DNA of 64,000 nucleotides from Mucilaginibacter cryoferens (GTDB lineage Bacteria > Bacteroidota > Bacteroidia > Sphingobacteriales > Sphingobacteriaceae), in contig NZ_JACHCR010000009.1 in NCBI RefSeq assembly GCF_014205845.1, positions 182,875 to 246,874 of the forward strand, written 5' to 3'. Shown here piece after piece: positions 37,175-44,817 of this stretch. The position numbers were made by a program, and so were the translations under genes. Numbering within the stretch: the stretch's first letter is position 1; each line of letters opens with the position of its first letter. The notes under the pieces are model-generated. The model saw nothing but the letters and a program-made list of their open reading frames with translations. It had not been told where the DNA came from and ran no database searches.

Positions 37175-39562
37175 ATGATAACAAACTATTTAAAAATTGC
37201 CTGGCGTAACCTTACGCATAACAAGGCGCATACTTTTATTAATGTGGCCGGCCTTTCGGTTGGTATGGCAGTGGCCATGCTCATTGGCCTTTGGGTCTGG
37301 GATGAGCTATCGTACGATAGGTATTTTAAAAACTACGACCGGTTGGTACAGGTTATGCAGCATCAAACCTTTAATGGTAATGTAGGTACACAATCGGATA
37401 TACCTATGCCATTGGGTTATAAACTACGGGATGACTATAAGAATGATTTTAAGTATGTAGTACTATCAACCTGGACAAGCCCGCACATCCTCGCATTCGG
37501 TGATAAAAAACTAACCCAAAAGGGAAACTATATGCAGGCCGAAGCACCAGACCTGTTCACCTTAAAAATGATCAAAGGCACACGATCGGGACTAAAAGAT
37601 CCATCGTCTGTCATTCTCTCTGCATCACTGGCTAAGGCCCTTTTTGGTGATACCGATCCCATGTTTAAAGCCTTAAAGATCGACAATAAATGGAACGTTA
37701 AGGTTACCGGCGTTTACGAAGATCTGCCGCACAATAACAGCTTAGCTGAAATAGCATTTATAGCACCCTGGGATCTGTACATGACTACTCATGTAAAAAC
37801 AAACATTACACAATGGGGTAATAATTCATGGCAGCTATTTGTACAGCTAAGCCCCAATGCTGATATAAGCAAGGTATCGGCCAGGATAAAAGATTTGAAA
37901 CTGAATGCTTTTGCCGCTGAGGGCAATAAGCTGGGTTTATCTTTTAAGCCAGCTGTGTTTTTGCATCCGATAAGCAAATGGCATTTATATTCGGAGTTTA
38001 AGAATGGTATTAATACAGGTGGGGCTATTCAATTTGTATGGATGTTTGGCATTATTGGCGTATTTGTACTACTGCTGGCCTGTATCAATTTTATGAACCT
38101 AAGTACGGCCCGGTCAGAAAAGCGGGCCAAAGAAGTGGGTATCCGCAAAACGGTAGGATCGTTGCGTAGTCAGCTTATAGGTCAGTTTTTGGTAGAGTCG
38201 GTGCTGGTCTCAGCATTTGCCTTCTTGTTTTCCTTACTTCTTGTACAGCTTATTTTGCCCTGGTTTAATCAGGTAGCCGATAAAACTATGTATGTATTAT
38301 GGGCTAACCCGGTGTTTTGGATATTGGGAATTGGTTTTAGTCTGATAACCGGGCTCATCGCGGGCAGCTACCCCGCCTTTTATCTGTCATCATTTAAGCC
38401 GGTAAAAGTTTTAAAAGGGACATTTAAAGCCGGGCGATTGGCAGCATTACCTCGTAAAGTACTGGTGGTTTTACAGTTTACAGTTTCTGTTACTTTAATT
38501 ATAGGTACTATTATTGTTTTCAGGCAGGTGCAATTCACCAAGAACAGACCAATTGGTTACGACCGCAGCGGTCTTATTCAGATAGAAATGAAAACGGATG
38601 CTATTCATCAGCACTTTATAGCGGTAAGAAATGACTTGCAGCAGTCGGGGGCAATAGCAGAAATGGCCGAGTCTGATAGTCCGTTAACCGGGGTATATTC
38701 CAATAATAGCGGCCTTACCTGGAGGGATAAGGACCCTAATTTACAGGATGATTTTGGCACTGTTCCGGTGAGCCCTGAATTTGGAAAAACGGCGGGTTGG
38801 AAACTTACCGACGGCCGTGATTTTTCGAGGGATATTTTAACAGATTCATCGGGAATAGTACTAAACGAAGCTGCTGTAAAGTTCATGAACTTTAAACACC
38901 CGGTTGGCGAAACCATTAAATGGTACAAAACTTTTAAAGTTATAGGCGTAGTGAAAGATATGGTTATGTCGTCACCCTATGACCCCATAAAACCAACTAT
39001 ATTTTATATGGTTTCGTATGCTCCCGGGATAGTTGATATCAGGCTGAACACAGACAAAAGCGTCAGCGAGTCATTACATAAAATTGAAGCTGTATTTAAA
39101 CAGTATGACCCGGCCAGCCCCTTTGATTATAAATTTACAGACGAAGAGTACGCCCGGAAATTTGCAAATGAAGAACGCATAGGCAAGCTTGCCGGTTTCT
39201 TTACCCTGCTTGCCATTTTCATCAGCTGTATGGGGCTGTTTGGCATGGCATCGTTTATGGCCGAGCAACGCACCAAAGAGATTGGCGTACGCAAAGTGTT
39301 GGGCGCATCGGTGTTTGGCCTGTGGCGCTTAATGTCGTTAGATTTTGTGGTGCTGGTAGGTATTTCGTTGCTCCTGGCTATCCCAACTGCTTATTATTTT
39401 ATGCAAGGTTGGATAAAAGATTACAGGTACCACGCCGAACTGTCCTGGTGGATTTTTGGGACAACCGCCGTTGGCGCTATCATGATCACCCTGCTCACGG
39501 TAAGCTATCAAAGTATTAAAGCCGCGTTAATGAATCCTGTGAAAAGTTTAAGAAGTGAATAA
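37175..39562 (+). CDS. FtsX/MacB-like permease, array copy 7
   Basis: The 795-residue twin of copy 6 has the same N-terminal helix (GLSVGMAVAMLIGLWVWDE) and the same SDSPLTGVYSNNSGLTWRDKDP block. The first FtsX domain begins near 287 and the second near 674. The tail is NPVKSLRSE. It ends 15 bp before the esterase gene, much closer than the other spacers, so the esterase is probably part of this transcription unit. Confidence 0.9.
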   Translation: MITNYLKIAWRNLTHNKAHTFINVAGLSVGMAVAMLIGLWVWDELSYDRYFKNYDRLVQVMQHQTFNGNVGTQSDIPMPLGYKLRDDYKNDFKYVVLSTWTSPHILAFGDKKLTQKGNYMQAEAPDLFTLKMIKGTRSGLKDPSSVILSASLAKALFGDTDPMFKALKIDNKWNVKVTGVYEDLPHNNSLAEIAFIAPWDLYMTTHVKTNITQWGNNSWQLFVQLSPNADISKVSARIKDLKLNAFAAEGNKLGLSFKPAVFLHPISKWHLYSEFKNGINTGGAIQFVWMFGIIGVFVLLLACINFMNLSTARSEKRAKEVGIRKTVGSLRSQLIGQFLVESVLVSAFAFLFSLLLVQLILPWFNQVADKTMYVLWANPVFWILGIGFSLITGLIAGSYPAFYLSSFKPVKVLKGTFKAGRLAALPRKVLVVLQFTVSVTLIIGTIIVFRQVQFTKNRPIGYDRSGLIQIEMKTDAIHQHFIAVRNDLQQSGAIAEMAESDSPLTGVYSNNSGLTWRDKDPNLQDDFGTVPVSPEFGKTAGWKLTDGRDFSRDILTDSSGIVLNEAAVKFMNFKHPVGETIKWYKTFKVIGVVKDMVMSSPYDPIKPTIFYMVSYAPGIVDIRLNTDKSVSESLHKIEAVFKQYDPASPFDYKFTDEEYARKFANEERIGKLAGFFTLLAIFISCMGLFGMASFMAEQRTKEIGVRKVLGASVFGLWRLMSLDFVVLVGISLLLAIPTAYYFMQGWIKDYRYHAELSWWIFGTTAVGAIMITLLTVSYQSIKAALMNPVKSLRSE

Positions 39563-39577
39563 TGATGTTTATATAAA

Positions 39578-41104
39578 ATGAAAAACAGACTTCGATTTTT
39601 TTTAGCGCTGCTAGTAATAACCAACAGCATGGTTAATATGGCCAAAGCACAGGATACTGTTCTTAAAGTACCCGTTAATGCACGGCTCGATTCATTAAAG
39701 TCGGGGATATTAAACCAGGAAAGGCTGATACAGGTATTTGTTCCGCCCGATTATAAACCCGGGAGTACCGATAAATATGATGTGCTATATGTACTTGATG
39801 GCGGCAATTGGAATACAGGCTTAATAACACAGGTGCAGCGCTTTTTAGAGGGAGAGGGAAATATGCCACCAACCATAATTGTAAGTGTGTTGGGTATCGA
39901 CCGGAATAAAGATCTTACACCAACTCATTTAAAGGATTGGAAAACATCCGGCGGTGCAGATAAATTTCTGGCTTTTATTAAAAATGAACTGATTCCTCAT
40001 GTTAATAAAACATATCCGTCCAATGGTGATAATACGCTTTGGGGGCACTCATTAGGAGGCTTGTTTGTGATGTACGCGCTGTTAAATGAACCTAAGGTTT
40101 TTAAATCGTACATCGCTGTCGACCCCAGTCTTTGGTGGGATAATTGCTATCTGCCCAAAATTGCCGCCGGTAAATTACCTGCTTTAGCGGGTTTAAATAA
40201 CACTCTTTTTATAAGTGGCCGCGATGGAAAGGATGGCAGATCGATGAAGATTGACACTATGGGCACCATACTTAAAAGTATTGCGCCTGCAGGTTTAACC
40301 TGGAAGGTATCGATCTACCCCGATGAAACACATAGTTCGGTAAGATTTAAGACCACATACGATGGGCTAAAGTTTACCTATACCGGGTTTTCTGGTGGGA
40401 TTGAATTTCATCCAATGAACGGGATTGTTTTAAAAGATAAACCTATCAAAATATTGTATTTTAACGATACCTCAAAAGTGTATTATACGCTTGATGGAAC
40501 AGTGCCCACAACTTCATCGGCAAAAGCACTGCCCGAGATTGCCTTAACTGGTGCTGCTACAGTTACTTATAAACGCTTCACCAACAGAAGCAACTATGAT
40601 AAAACCATAACCGGTAATTTTATAACTGGAAATGCCCTGCACCCGGTTGCAAAGCCAAAAAGCTTAAAGCCCGGTGGGTTTAATTATGCCTATTATGAAG
40701 GAGACTGGGATAAGTGGCCGGATGTAAAAAATTTAACACCAGTGAAAACCGGAATAACCGGCAATGATTTTGATTTGGATAACCTCCCTCGAAAAAATAA
40801 TTACGCCCTGGTTATTGATGGGATGCTGGAAACAAAAGAAGACGGTTATTACCTGTTTATTTTAGATGCTGATAAAGGCTCTAAGCTATACGTTGGCAAC
40901 AAATTATTGATACAATGGGATGGTAATTACAACCAGAGAACGTTCACTTACATATTACCATTGGCAAAAGGATTTTACCCTTTACGGATAGAATACCTTC
41001 ACAAAAAGGAAGATTTTAAATTGAAGCTGAGCTACCTTCCGCCCGGTGTAATGGATACTAAAAACATTACTCCAATCCCGGTAGCATTACAGTATAACCG
41101 TTAA
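39578..41104 (+). CDS. Secreted esterase (PF00756-type) with C-terminal PA14-like domain
   Basis: The 508-residue secreted protein has a signal peptide ending at about residue 24 (MAKAQ). An alpha/beta-hydrolase esterase domain (about 30-275) carries the nucleophile in WGHSLGG (S158), a probable acid in SGRDGKDG (near 215) and His252 in PDETHSSVR. A chitobiase-C-like segment follows (YTLDGTVPTTSS, about 315-345). Then comes a PA14-like domain (about 375-500; YYEGDWDKWPDV, FILDADKGSKLYVGN). Such esterases cut siderophore, acetyl or feruloyl esters; the PA14 part probably binds sugar. The substrate is unknown. The gene lies 15 bp after permease copy 7. Confidence 0.85.
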   Translation: MKNRLRFFLALLVITNSMVNMAKAQDTVLKVPVNARLDSLKSGILNQERLIQVFVPPDYKPGSTDKYDVLYVLDGGNWNTGLITQVQRFLEGEGNMPPTIIVSVLGIDRNKDLTPTHLKDWKTSGGADKFLAFIKNELIPHVNKTYPSNGDNTLWGHSLGGLFVMYALLNEPKVFKSYIAVDPSLWWDNCYLPKIAAGKLPALAGLNNTLFISGRDGKDGRSMKIDTMGTILKSIAPAGLTWKVSIYPDETHSSVRFKTTYDGLKFTYTGFSGGIEFHPMNGIVLKDKPIKILYFNDTSKVYYTLDGTVPTTSSAKALPEIALTGAATVTYKRFTNRSNYDKTITGNFITGNALHPVAKPKSLKPGGFNYAYYEGDWDKWPDVKNLTPVKTGITGNDFDLDNLPRKNNYALVIDGMLETKEDGYYLFILDADKGSKLYVGNKLLIQWDGNYNQRTFTYILPLAKGFYPLRIEYLHKKEDFKLKLSYLPPGVMDTKNITPIPVALQYNR

Positions 41105-41117
41105 TAAGACCTTATTA

Positions 41118-41162
41118 AAAGCAAAAAGATCTGGTATATTTTATGCCAGATCTTTTTGCTTT
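41118..41162. terminator. Bidirectional terminator after the esterase
   Basis: aaagcaaaaagatctgg (41118-41134) and its exact reverse complement (41146-41162) form a 17-bp stem with T-rich flanks on both strands. It lies between the plus-strand esterase and the minus-strand bacilliredoxin gene. Confidence 0.85.
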
Positions 41163-41202
41163 TATTCCTTTTGCTTTTCAGCTTTAACCTTTTGCCTTAA
41201 AA

Positions 41203-41613
41203 TTAGCAGTATTGTTCAAAGGCACCTATCAGGTTATCGGCAATCATTTGCGCCGGGCGGCCTTCAATTTGGTGGCGTTCAATAATGTGTACCAGTTTAC
41301 CATCTTTAAACAAGGCCATTGACGGCGATGACGGAGGGTAAGGCAACATATAGTTACGTGCAGTATCTACAGCATCTTTTTCCATGCCTGCAAAAACGGT
41401 AACTAATTTAGTAGGATGTTTTTCATTAGCAGCGGCAATTCTGGCAGCAGGGCGTGCATTGGCAGCAGCGCAACCACATACCGAGTTTACCATTACAAAT
41501 ACAGTTCCTTCGCTTTCAATGGCATTTTTTACAGCCGCGGCATCTTTCAGTTCCTCAAAACCTACCCTGGTTAAATCTTCCCGCATTGGGGCAACTAAAT
41601 ATTCTGGATACAT
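41203..41613 (-). CDS. BrxA/BrxB family bacilliredoxin-like protein
   Basis: The 136-residue DUF1094 (YphP/YqiW) protein has the CGC active site (C46, C48) in VNSVCGCAAANARPA and a cysteine at the C-terminus. In Firmicutes this family removes bacillithiol from oxidised proteins; Bacteroidota members are common and may use the same thiol. Its length and start (MYPEYLVAPMREDL) are typical. It is a single gene between two plus-strand units. Confidence 0.9.
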   Translation of the reverse strand: MYPEYLVAPMREDLTRVGFEELKDAAAVKNAIESEGTVFVMVNSVCGCAAANARPAARIAAANEKHPTKLVTVFAGMEKDAVDTARNYMLPYPPSSPSMALFKDGKLVHIIERHQIEGRPAQMIADNLIGAFEQYC

Positions 41614-41802
41614 GATATGTTTGTTTTTTTAGATTTTTATCAATTACAAAAATAACAAATGATTAGCAGTTTGCATTTAAAAAACGCAATAATAACAATT
41701 TGCTGACGATGTGCTTTTGCGGTAACCCTCAGACATCAAGTCGTTTGTTAATAATAGCTATTGCTTTGTTGATAGTAATAACTATATTGCGAACCCTAAT
41801 TA

Positions 41803-42684
41803 ATGAATTTGATGAAACGTAAGACATCTGATATCAGTACCGTTGTTGTTATCAATAAAAACCAACAGCCTACACGGTCTTTACAAATTAAAACAAAGCA
41901 CCTTAATAATCTTAAACATTACGCGCTGGGCATTGTGGCTGTTGTTGTGGTTTTGGTAGGATGCATCATTTATTTGAGTTCACAAAACTCACGACAGCAA
42001 GTTGAAAAGCAACAGCTGATGGTGCAGTTAACAAAGCTTAAAGGCGCCACACCTATACAGGTTGCAGCGCCGGCTGGTGTAAAGCAAGGCAGCGCCCAAA
42101 ACTACATACAGGCTATTGAGGACAAGCTAAAAACCATTAACGATTACCTGCGCCGTCGTGGTCTTAAAGGTTTTTCTACCAAAGGCCTTGGCGGTGATGC
42201 CAATGCCGAAGGCAAAAAACTAAGCGATACCGAAGCATATTCGCTATATAACGATTACCTTAATCACCTGGTAGGTACCATTGCTTTTACCCCGATGGGC
42301 TATCCGCGCATTAGTTCATTCACCTCGTTTTTTGGCTACCGCAGCGATCCTTTTGATACGGGCAGCGCCGAGTTTCACCCGGGGATTGATTTTAAAGGGA
42401 AAAAGGGCGATGAGGTAAAATGCACTGCCAGCGGCAAGATAGTTTTTGCAGGCTGGGCCGGTGGCTACGGTAACTGTATCCGTATACAGCATATAAACGA
42501 TATACAGACCGTGTACGGGCACCTGTCTAAAATAAAGGTAAAAGTAGGCCAGGAAGTAAACCTGGGCGACGAGATAGGTTTGGTAGGCTCTACCGGTCAC
42601 TCTACAGGCGCGCACCTGCACTATGAAGTACGCAGGCACGGCAAACCCGTAAACCCGGTTAATTTTTTAACGCTCAATAAATAG
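41803..42684 (+). CDS. M23 family (LytM) peptidoglycan endopeptidase, membrane-anchored
   Basis: The 293-residue protein has one N-terminal membrane helix (about 46-66), a coiled segment (about 67-150) and a C-terminal LytM domain. Zinc ligands are visible in FHPGIDFKG and in GAHLHYEV (HxH), with the intervening YGHLSKI motif. It should cut peptide cross-links in peptidoglycan from the periplasmic face. The bactofilin gene follows 92 bp downstream; this pairing is conserved in many bacteria and links the filament to local wall remodelling and cell shape. A second ATG at 41812 is an alternative start. Confidence 0.9.
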   Translation: MNLMKRKTSDISTVVVINKNQQPTRSLQIKTKHLNNLKHYALGIVAVVVVLVGCIIYLSSQNSRQQVEKQQLMVQLTKLKGATPIQVAAPAGVKQGSAQNYIQAIEDKLKTINDYLRRRGLKGFSTKGLGGDANAEGKKLSDTEAYSLYNDYLNHLVGTIAFTPMGYPRISSFTSFFGYRSDPFDTGSAEFHPGIDFKGKKGDEVKCTASGKIVFAGWAGGYGNCIRIQHINDIQTVYGHLSKIKVKVGQEVNLGDEIGLVGSTGHSTGAHLHYEVRRHGKPVNPVNFLTLNK

Positions 42685-42766
42685 TAGCAAGTAGTTAGTA
42701 TCAAGTAGCAAGACAAAAAATGCTGCTATAAAAATACTTACTACTTGATACTAATTACTTACTACT
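42683..42766. repeat. 30-bp inverted pair of AGTATCAAGTAG words
   Basis: agtagcaagtagttagtatc... (42683-42712) and ...gatactaattacttactact (42737-42766) are reverse complements at 27 of 30 positions, separated by 24 bp. The left arm overlaps the stop codon of the M23 gene and the right arm ends 11 bp before the bactofilin ATG. The word is the same one found in the permease spacers. Confidence 0.75.
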
Positions 42767-42776
42767 AAAAAACACT

Positions 42777-43145
42777 ATGGCAATTTTCGGTAAAAAAGAT
42801 AAAGTGGCGCTCGATCTGCAATCGATATCAACCCTTATAAGCGAAGGTTGTGTGGTTGACGGCAGCGTTAAGGCTCCTGCCTTCGCCCGTATTGATGGCC
42901 AGGTAACCGGCGACGTTACGGTAGATGAAGGCCTCATTCTTGGCGAAAAGGGCCAGGTAACCGGTAATATTGTAACCAAAGAAATAGTAGTTTACGGCAT
43001 TGTTCTGGGCGATATACAAACCGAATCGCTGGAGATAAAAGCAACCGGCAAAATAACCGGCAACATCAAAACCCAAACCCTGCTGGTAGAAACCGGCGGC
43101 GTTTACAATGGGCAATTGACTATGCAGCCGGTGGCGAAGGGCTAA
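42777..43145 (+). CDS. Bactofilin (polymer-forming cytoskeletal protein)
   Basis: The 122-residue protein is a single bactofilin domain built from short beta-helix turns with glycine repeats (IDGQVTGDVTVDEGLILGEK, KGQVTGNIV, ATGKITGNIKTQTLLVE). It starts MAIFGKKDK and polymerises without nucleotide. It follows the M23 peptidase gene, matching the known functional pairing of bactofilins with M23 enzymes in shape control. Confidence 0.93.
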   Translation: MAIFGKKDKVALDLQSISTLISEGCVVDGSVKAPAFARIDGQVTGDVTVDEGLILGEKGQVTGNIVTKEIVVYGIVLGDIQTESLEIKATGKITGNIKTQTLLVETGGVYNGQLTMQPVAKG

Positions 43146-43203
43146 AAAAATGTCATTTCGCCTCGTGCCTCGCTTGTAACAAGTAGGTTTTATCTTACCC
43201 TAT

Positions 43204-43242
43204 GGCAACAAATCACCCCTCACGTTGTTGCCCATTTCTTTT
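43204..43242 (+). terminator. Probable terminator after bactofilin
   Basis: ggcaacaa (43204-43211) pairs with ttgttgcc (43225-43232) around a 13-nt loop and is followed by a T-rich tract. It overlaps the ahcY promoter region, so it could alternatively be regulatory. Confidence 0.45.
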
Positions 43243-43266
43243 TCACCGGGATATAATTTAAATTTG
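43235..43266 (+). promoter_or_regulatory. Promoter for ahcY
   Basis: TTTC (43235-43238) is followed after 20 bp by TAAATTTG (43259-43266), a full match to the -7 TAnnTTTG box. The ATG at 43288 is 21 bp further on, which supports that start over the upstream in-frame one at 43225. Confidence 0.6.
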
Positions 43267-43287
43267 CTGCACAAAATTGAAAACGAT

Positions 43288-44604
43288 ATGTCATCAGTAG
43301 AAACTGCATTTGTTAAATACAAGGTAAAAGACCTTTCACTGGCCGAGTGGGGTCGCAAGGAGATTGAACTGGCCGAGGCCGAAATGCCGGGCTTAATGGC
43401 TTTACGCCAGGAGTATGGTCCAAGCCAGCCTTTAAAAGGTGCCCGTATTGCAGGCTGCCTGCACATGACCATCCAAACCGCTGTTTTAATTGAAACTTTA
43501 ATTGAGCTTGGCGCCGAAGTTACCTGGTCGTCATGTAATATATTCTCAACCCAGGATCATGCCGCTGCTGCTATCGCTGCCGCAGGTACCTCTGTTTACG
43601 CCTGGAAAGGTTTGAACGCCGAAGAATTTGACTGGTGTATTGAGCAAACCCTTTGGTTTGGCGAAGACCGCAAACCATTAAACATGATATTGGATGATGG
43701 TGGCGATTTAACCAATATGGTTTTAGACCGTTTCCCTGAGCTGGTTGCCGATATTAAAGGTTTATCAGAAGAAACCACTACAGGTGTTCACCGTTTGTAC
43801 GAACGTGTGAAAGCAGGTACATTACCAATGCCGGCTATTAACGTTAATGATTCGGTTACCAAATCTAAATTTGATAACAAATACGGTTGCCGCGAATCGT
43901 TGGTTGATGCTATCCGTCGTGCAACTGATGTAATGATGGCCGGTAAAGTAGCTGTTGTTTGTGGTTATGGCGACGTAGGTAAAGGTTCTGCCGATTCACT
44001 GCGTAACTCTGGCGTACGTGTTATAGTTACCGAAATTGACCCTATCTGTGCTTTACAGGCAGCTATGGAAGGTTTCGAAGTTAAAAAATTAGGTACCGCT
44101 ATTAAAGAAGCCGATATTGTGGTTACTGCTACCGGTAACAAAAACATCGTTCGCGAAGAGCATTTCCGTGCGCTTAAAGACAAAGCTATCGTTTGTAACA
44201 TCGGTCACTTTGATAACGAGATTGACATGGCCTGGTTAAACGGCGCTTATGGCAATACCAAAATTGAAATTAAACCACAGGTTGATAAATATACTATCGA
44301 CGGCAGTGACGTTATCGTTTTAGCAGAAGGTCGTTTGGTAAACTTAGGTTGTGCTACTGGCCACCCAAGCTTTGTAATGAGTAACTCGTTCACCAACCAA
44401 ACTTTAGCTCAATTAGAGCTTTGGACAAACGGTGCAGCTTACAAAAACGAAGTTTACACTTTACCAAAACACCTTGATGAGAAAGTTGCCCGCTTACACC
44501 TTGCCAAAATTGGCGTTGAGCTGGAAGTTTTAGATCAGGATCAGGCCGATTACATCGGCGTAACTGTTGAAGGTCCATTTAAACCGGAGTACTACCGTTA
44601 CTAA
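43288..44604 (+). CDS. ahcY: Adenosylhomocysteinase (S-adenosylhomocysteine hydrolase)
   Basis: The 438-residue cytosolic NAD-dependent enzyme splits S-adenosylhomocysteine into homocysteine and adenosine and so relieves methyltransferase inhibition. Conserved parts are [34 protein letters not shown], the NAD loop [21 protein letters not shown] and the C-terminal [14 protein letters not shown] 43288 ([15 protein letters not shown]) fits the predicted promoter. Codons in the second half are noticeably T-ending and repetitive compared with neighbours, as expected for a highly expressed gene. Confidence 0.97.
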   Translation: MSSVETAFVKYKVKDLSLAEWGRKEIELAEAEMPGLMALRQEYGPSQPLKGARIAGCLHMTIQTAVLIETLIELGAEVTWSSCNIFSTQDHAAAAIAAAGTSVYAWKGLNAEEFDWCIEQTLWFGEDRKPLNMILDDGGDLTNMVLDRFPELVADIKGLSEETTTGVHRLYERVKAGTLPMPAINVNDSVTKSKFDNKYGCRESLVDAIRRATDVMMAGKVAVVCGYGDVGKGSADSLRNSGVRVIVTEIDPICALQAAMEGFEVKKLGTAIKEADIVVTATGNKNIVREEHFRALKDKAIVCNIGHFDNEIDMAWLNGAYGNTKIEIKPQVDKYTIDGSDVIVLAEGRLVNLGCATGHPSFVMSNSFTNQTLAQLELWTNGAAYKNEVYTLPKHLDEKVARLHLAKIGVELEVLDQDQADYIGVTVEGPFKPEYYRY

Positions 44605-44658
44605 TTTTGAGGTAAAAGGTTAAAGGCAAAAGCTGAAAGGGTTTTGCATTGATATATG

Positions 44659-44692
44659 AAAGGCACGGTTTTAGGACTGTGCCTTTTTTGTA
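44659..44692 (+). terminator. Rho-independent terminator after ahcY
   Basis: aaaggcacggt (44659-44669) pairs with actgtgccttt (44676-44686), with one G-T pair, around tttagg and is followed by a T run. Confidence 0.8.
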
Positions 44693-44817
44693 TAAGCGAT
44701 GGATAGGCCAACAACCTGATTCTGCCTTAACCTGGGCGCCTATTATTAAATTTACAACCTAAAACTTATATGCTATTTTTGATCATACAACATCGTTAAT
44801 CTACCAACGCCCAAGCT

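Noticed and set aside
43146..43287. SAH or SAM riboswitch before ahcY
   Set aside because: Only a simple 8-bp hairpin is visible, and it lies upstream of the predicted transcript start; no riboswitch core was recognised.
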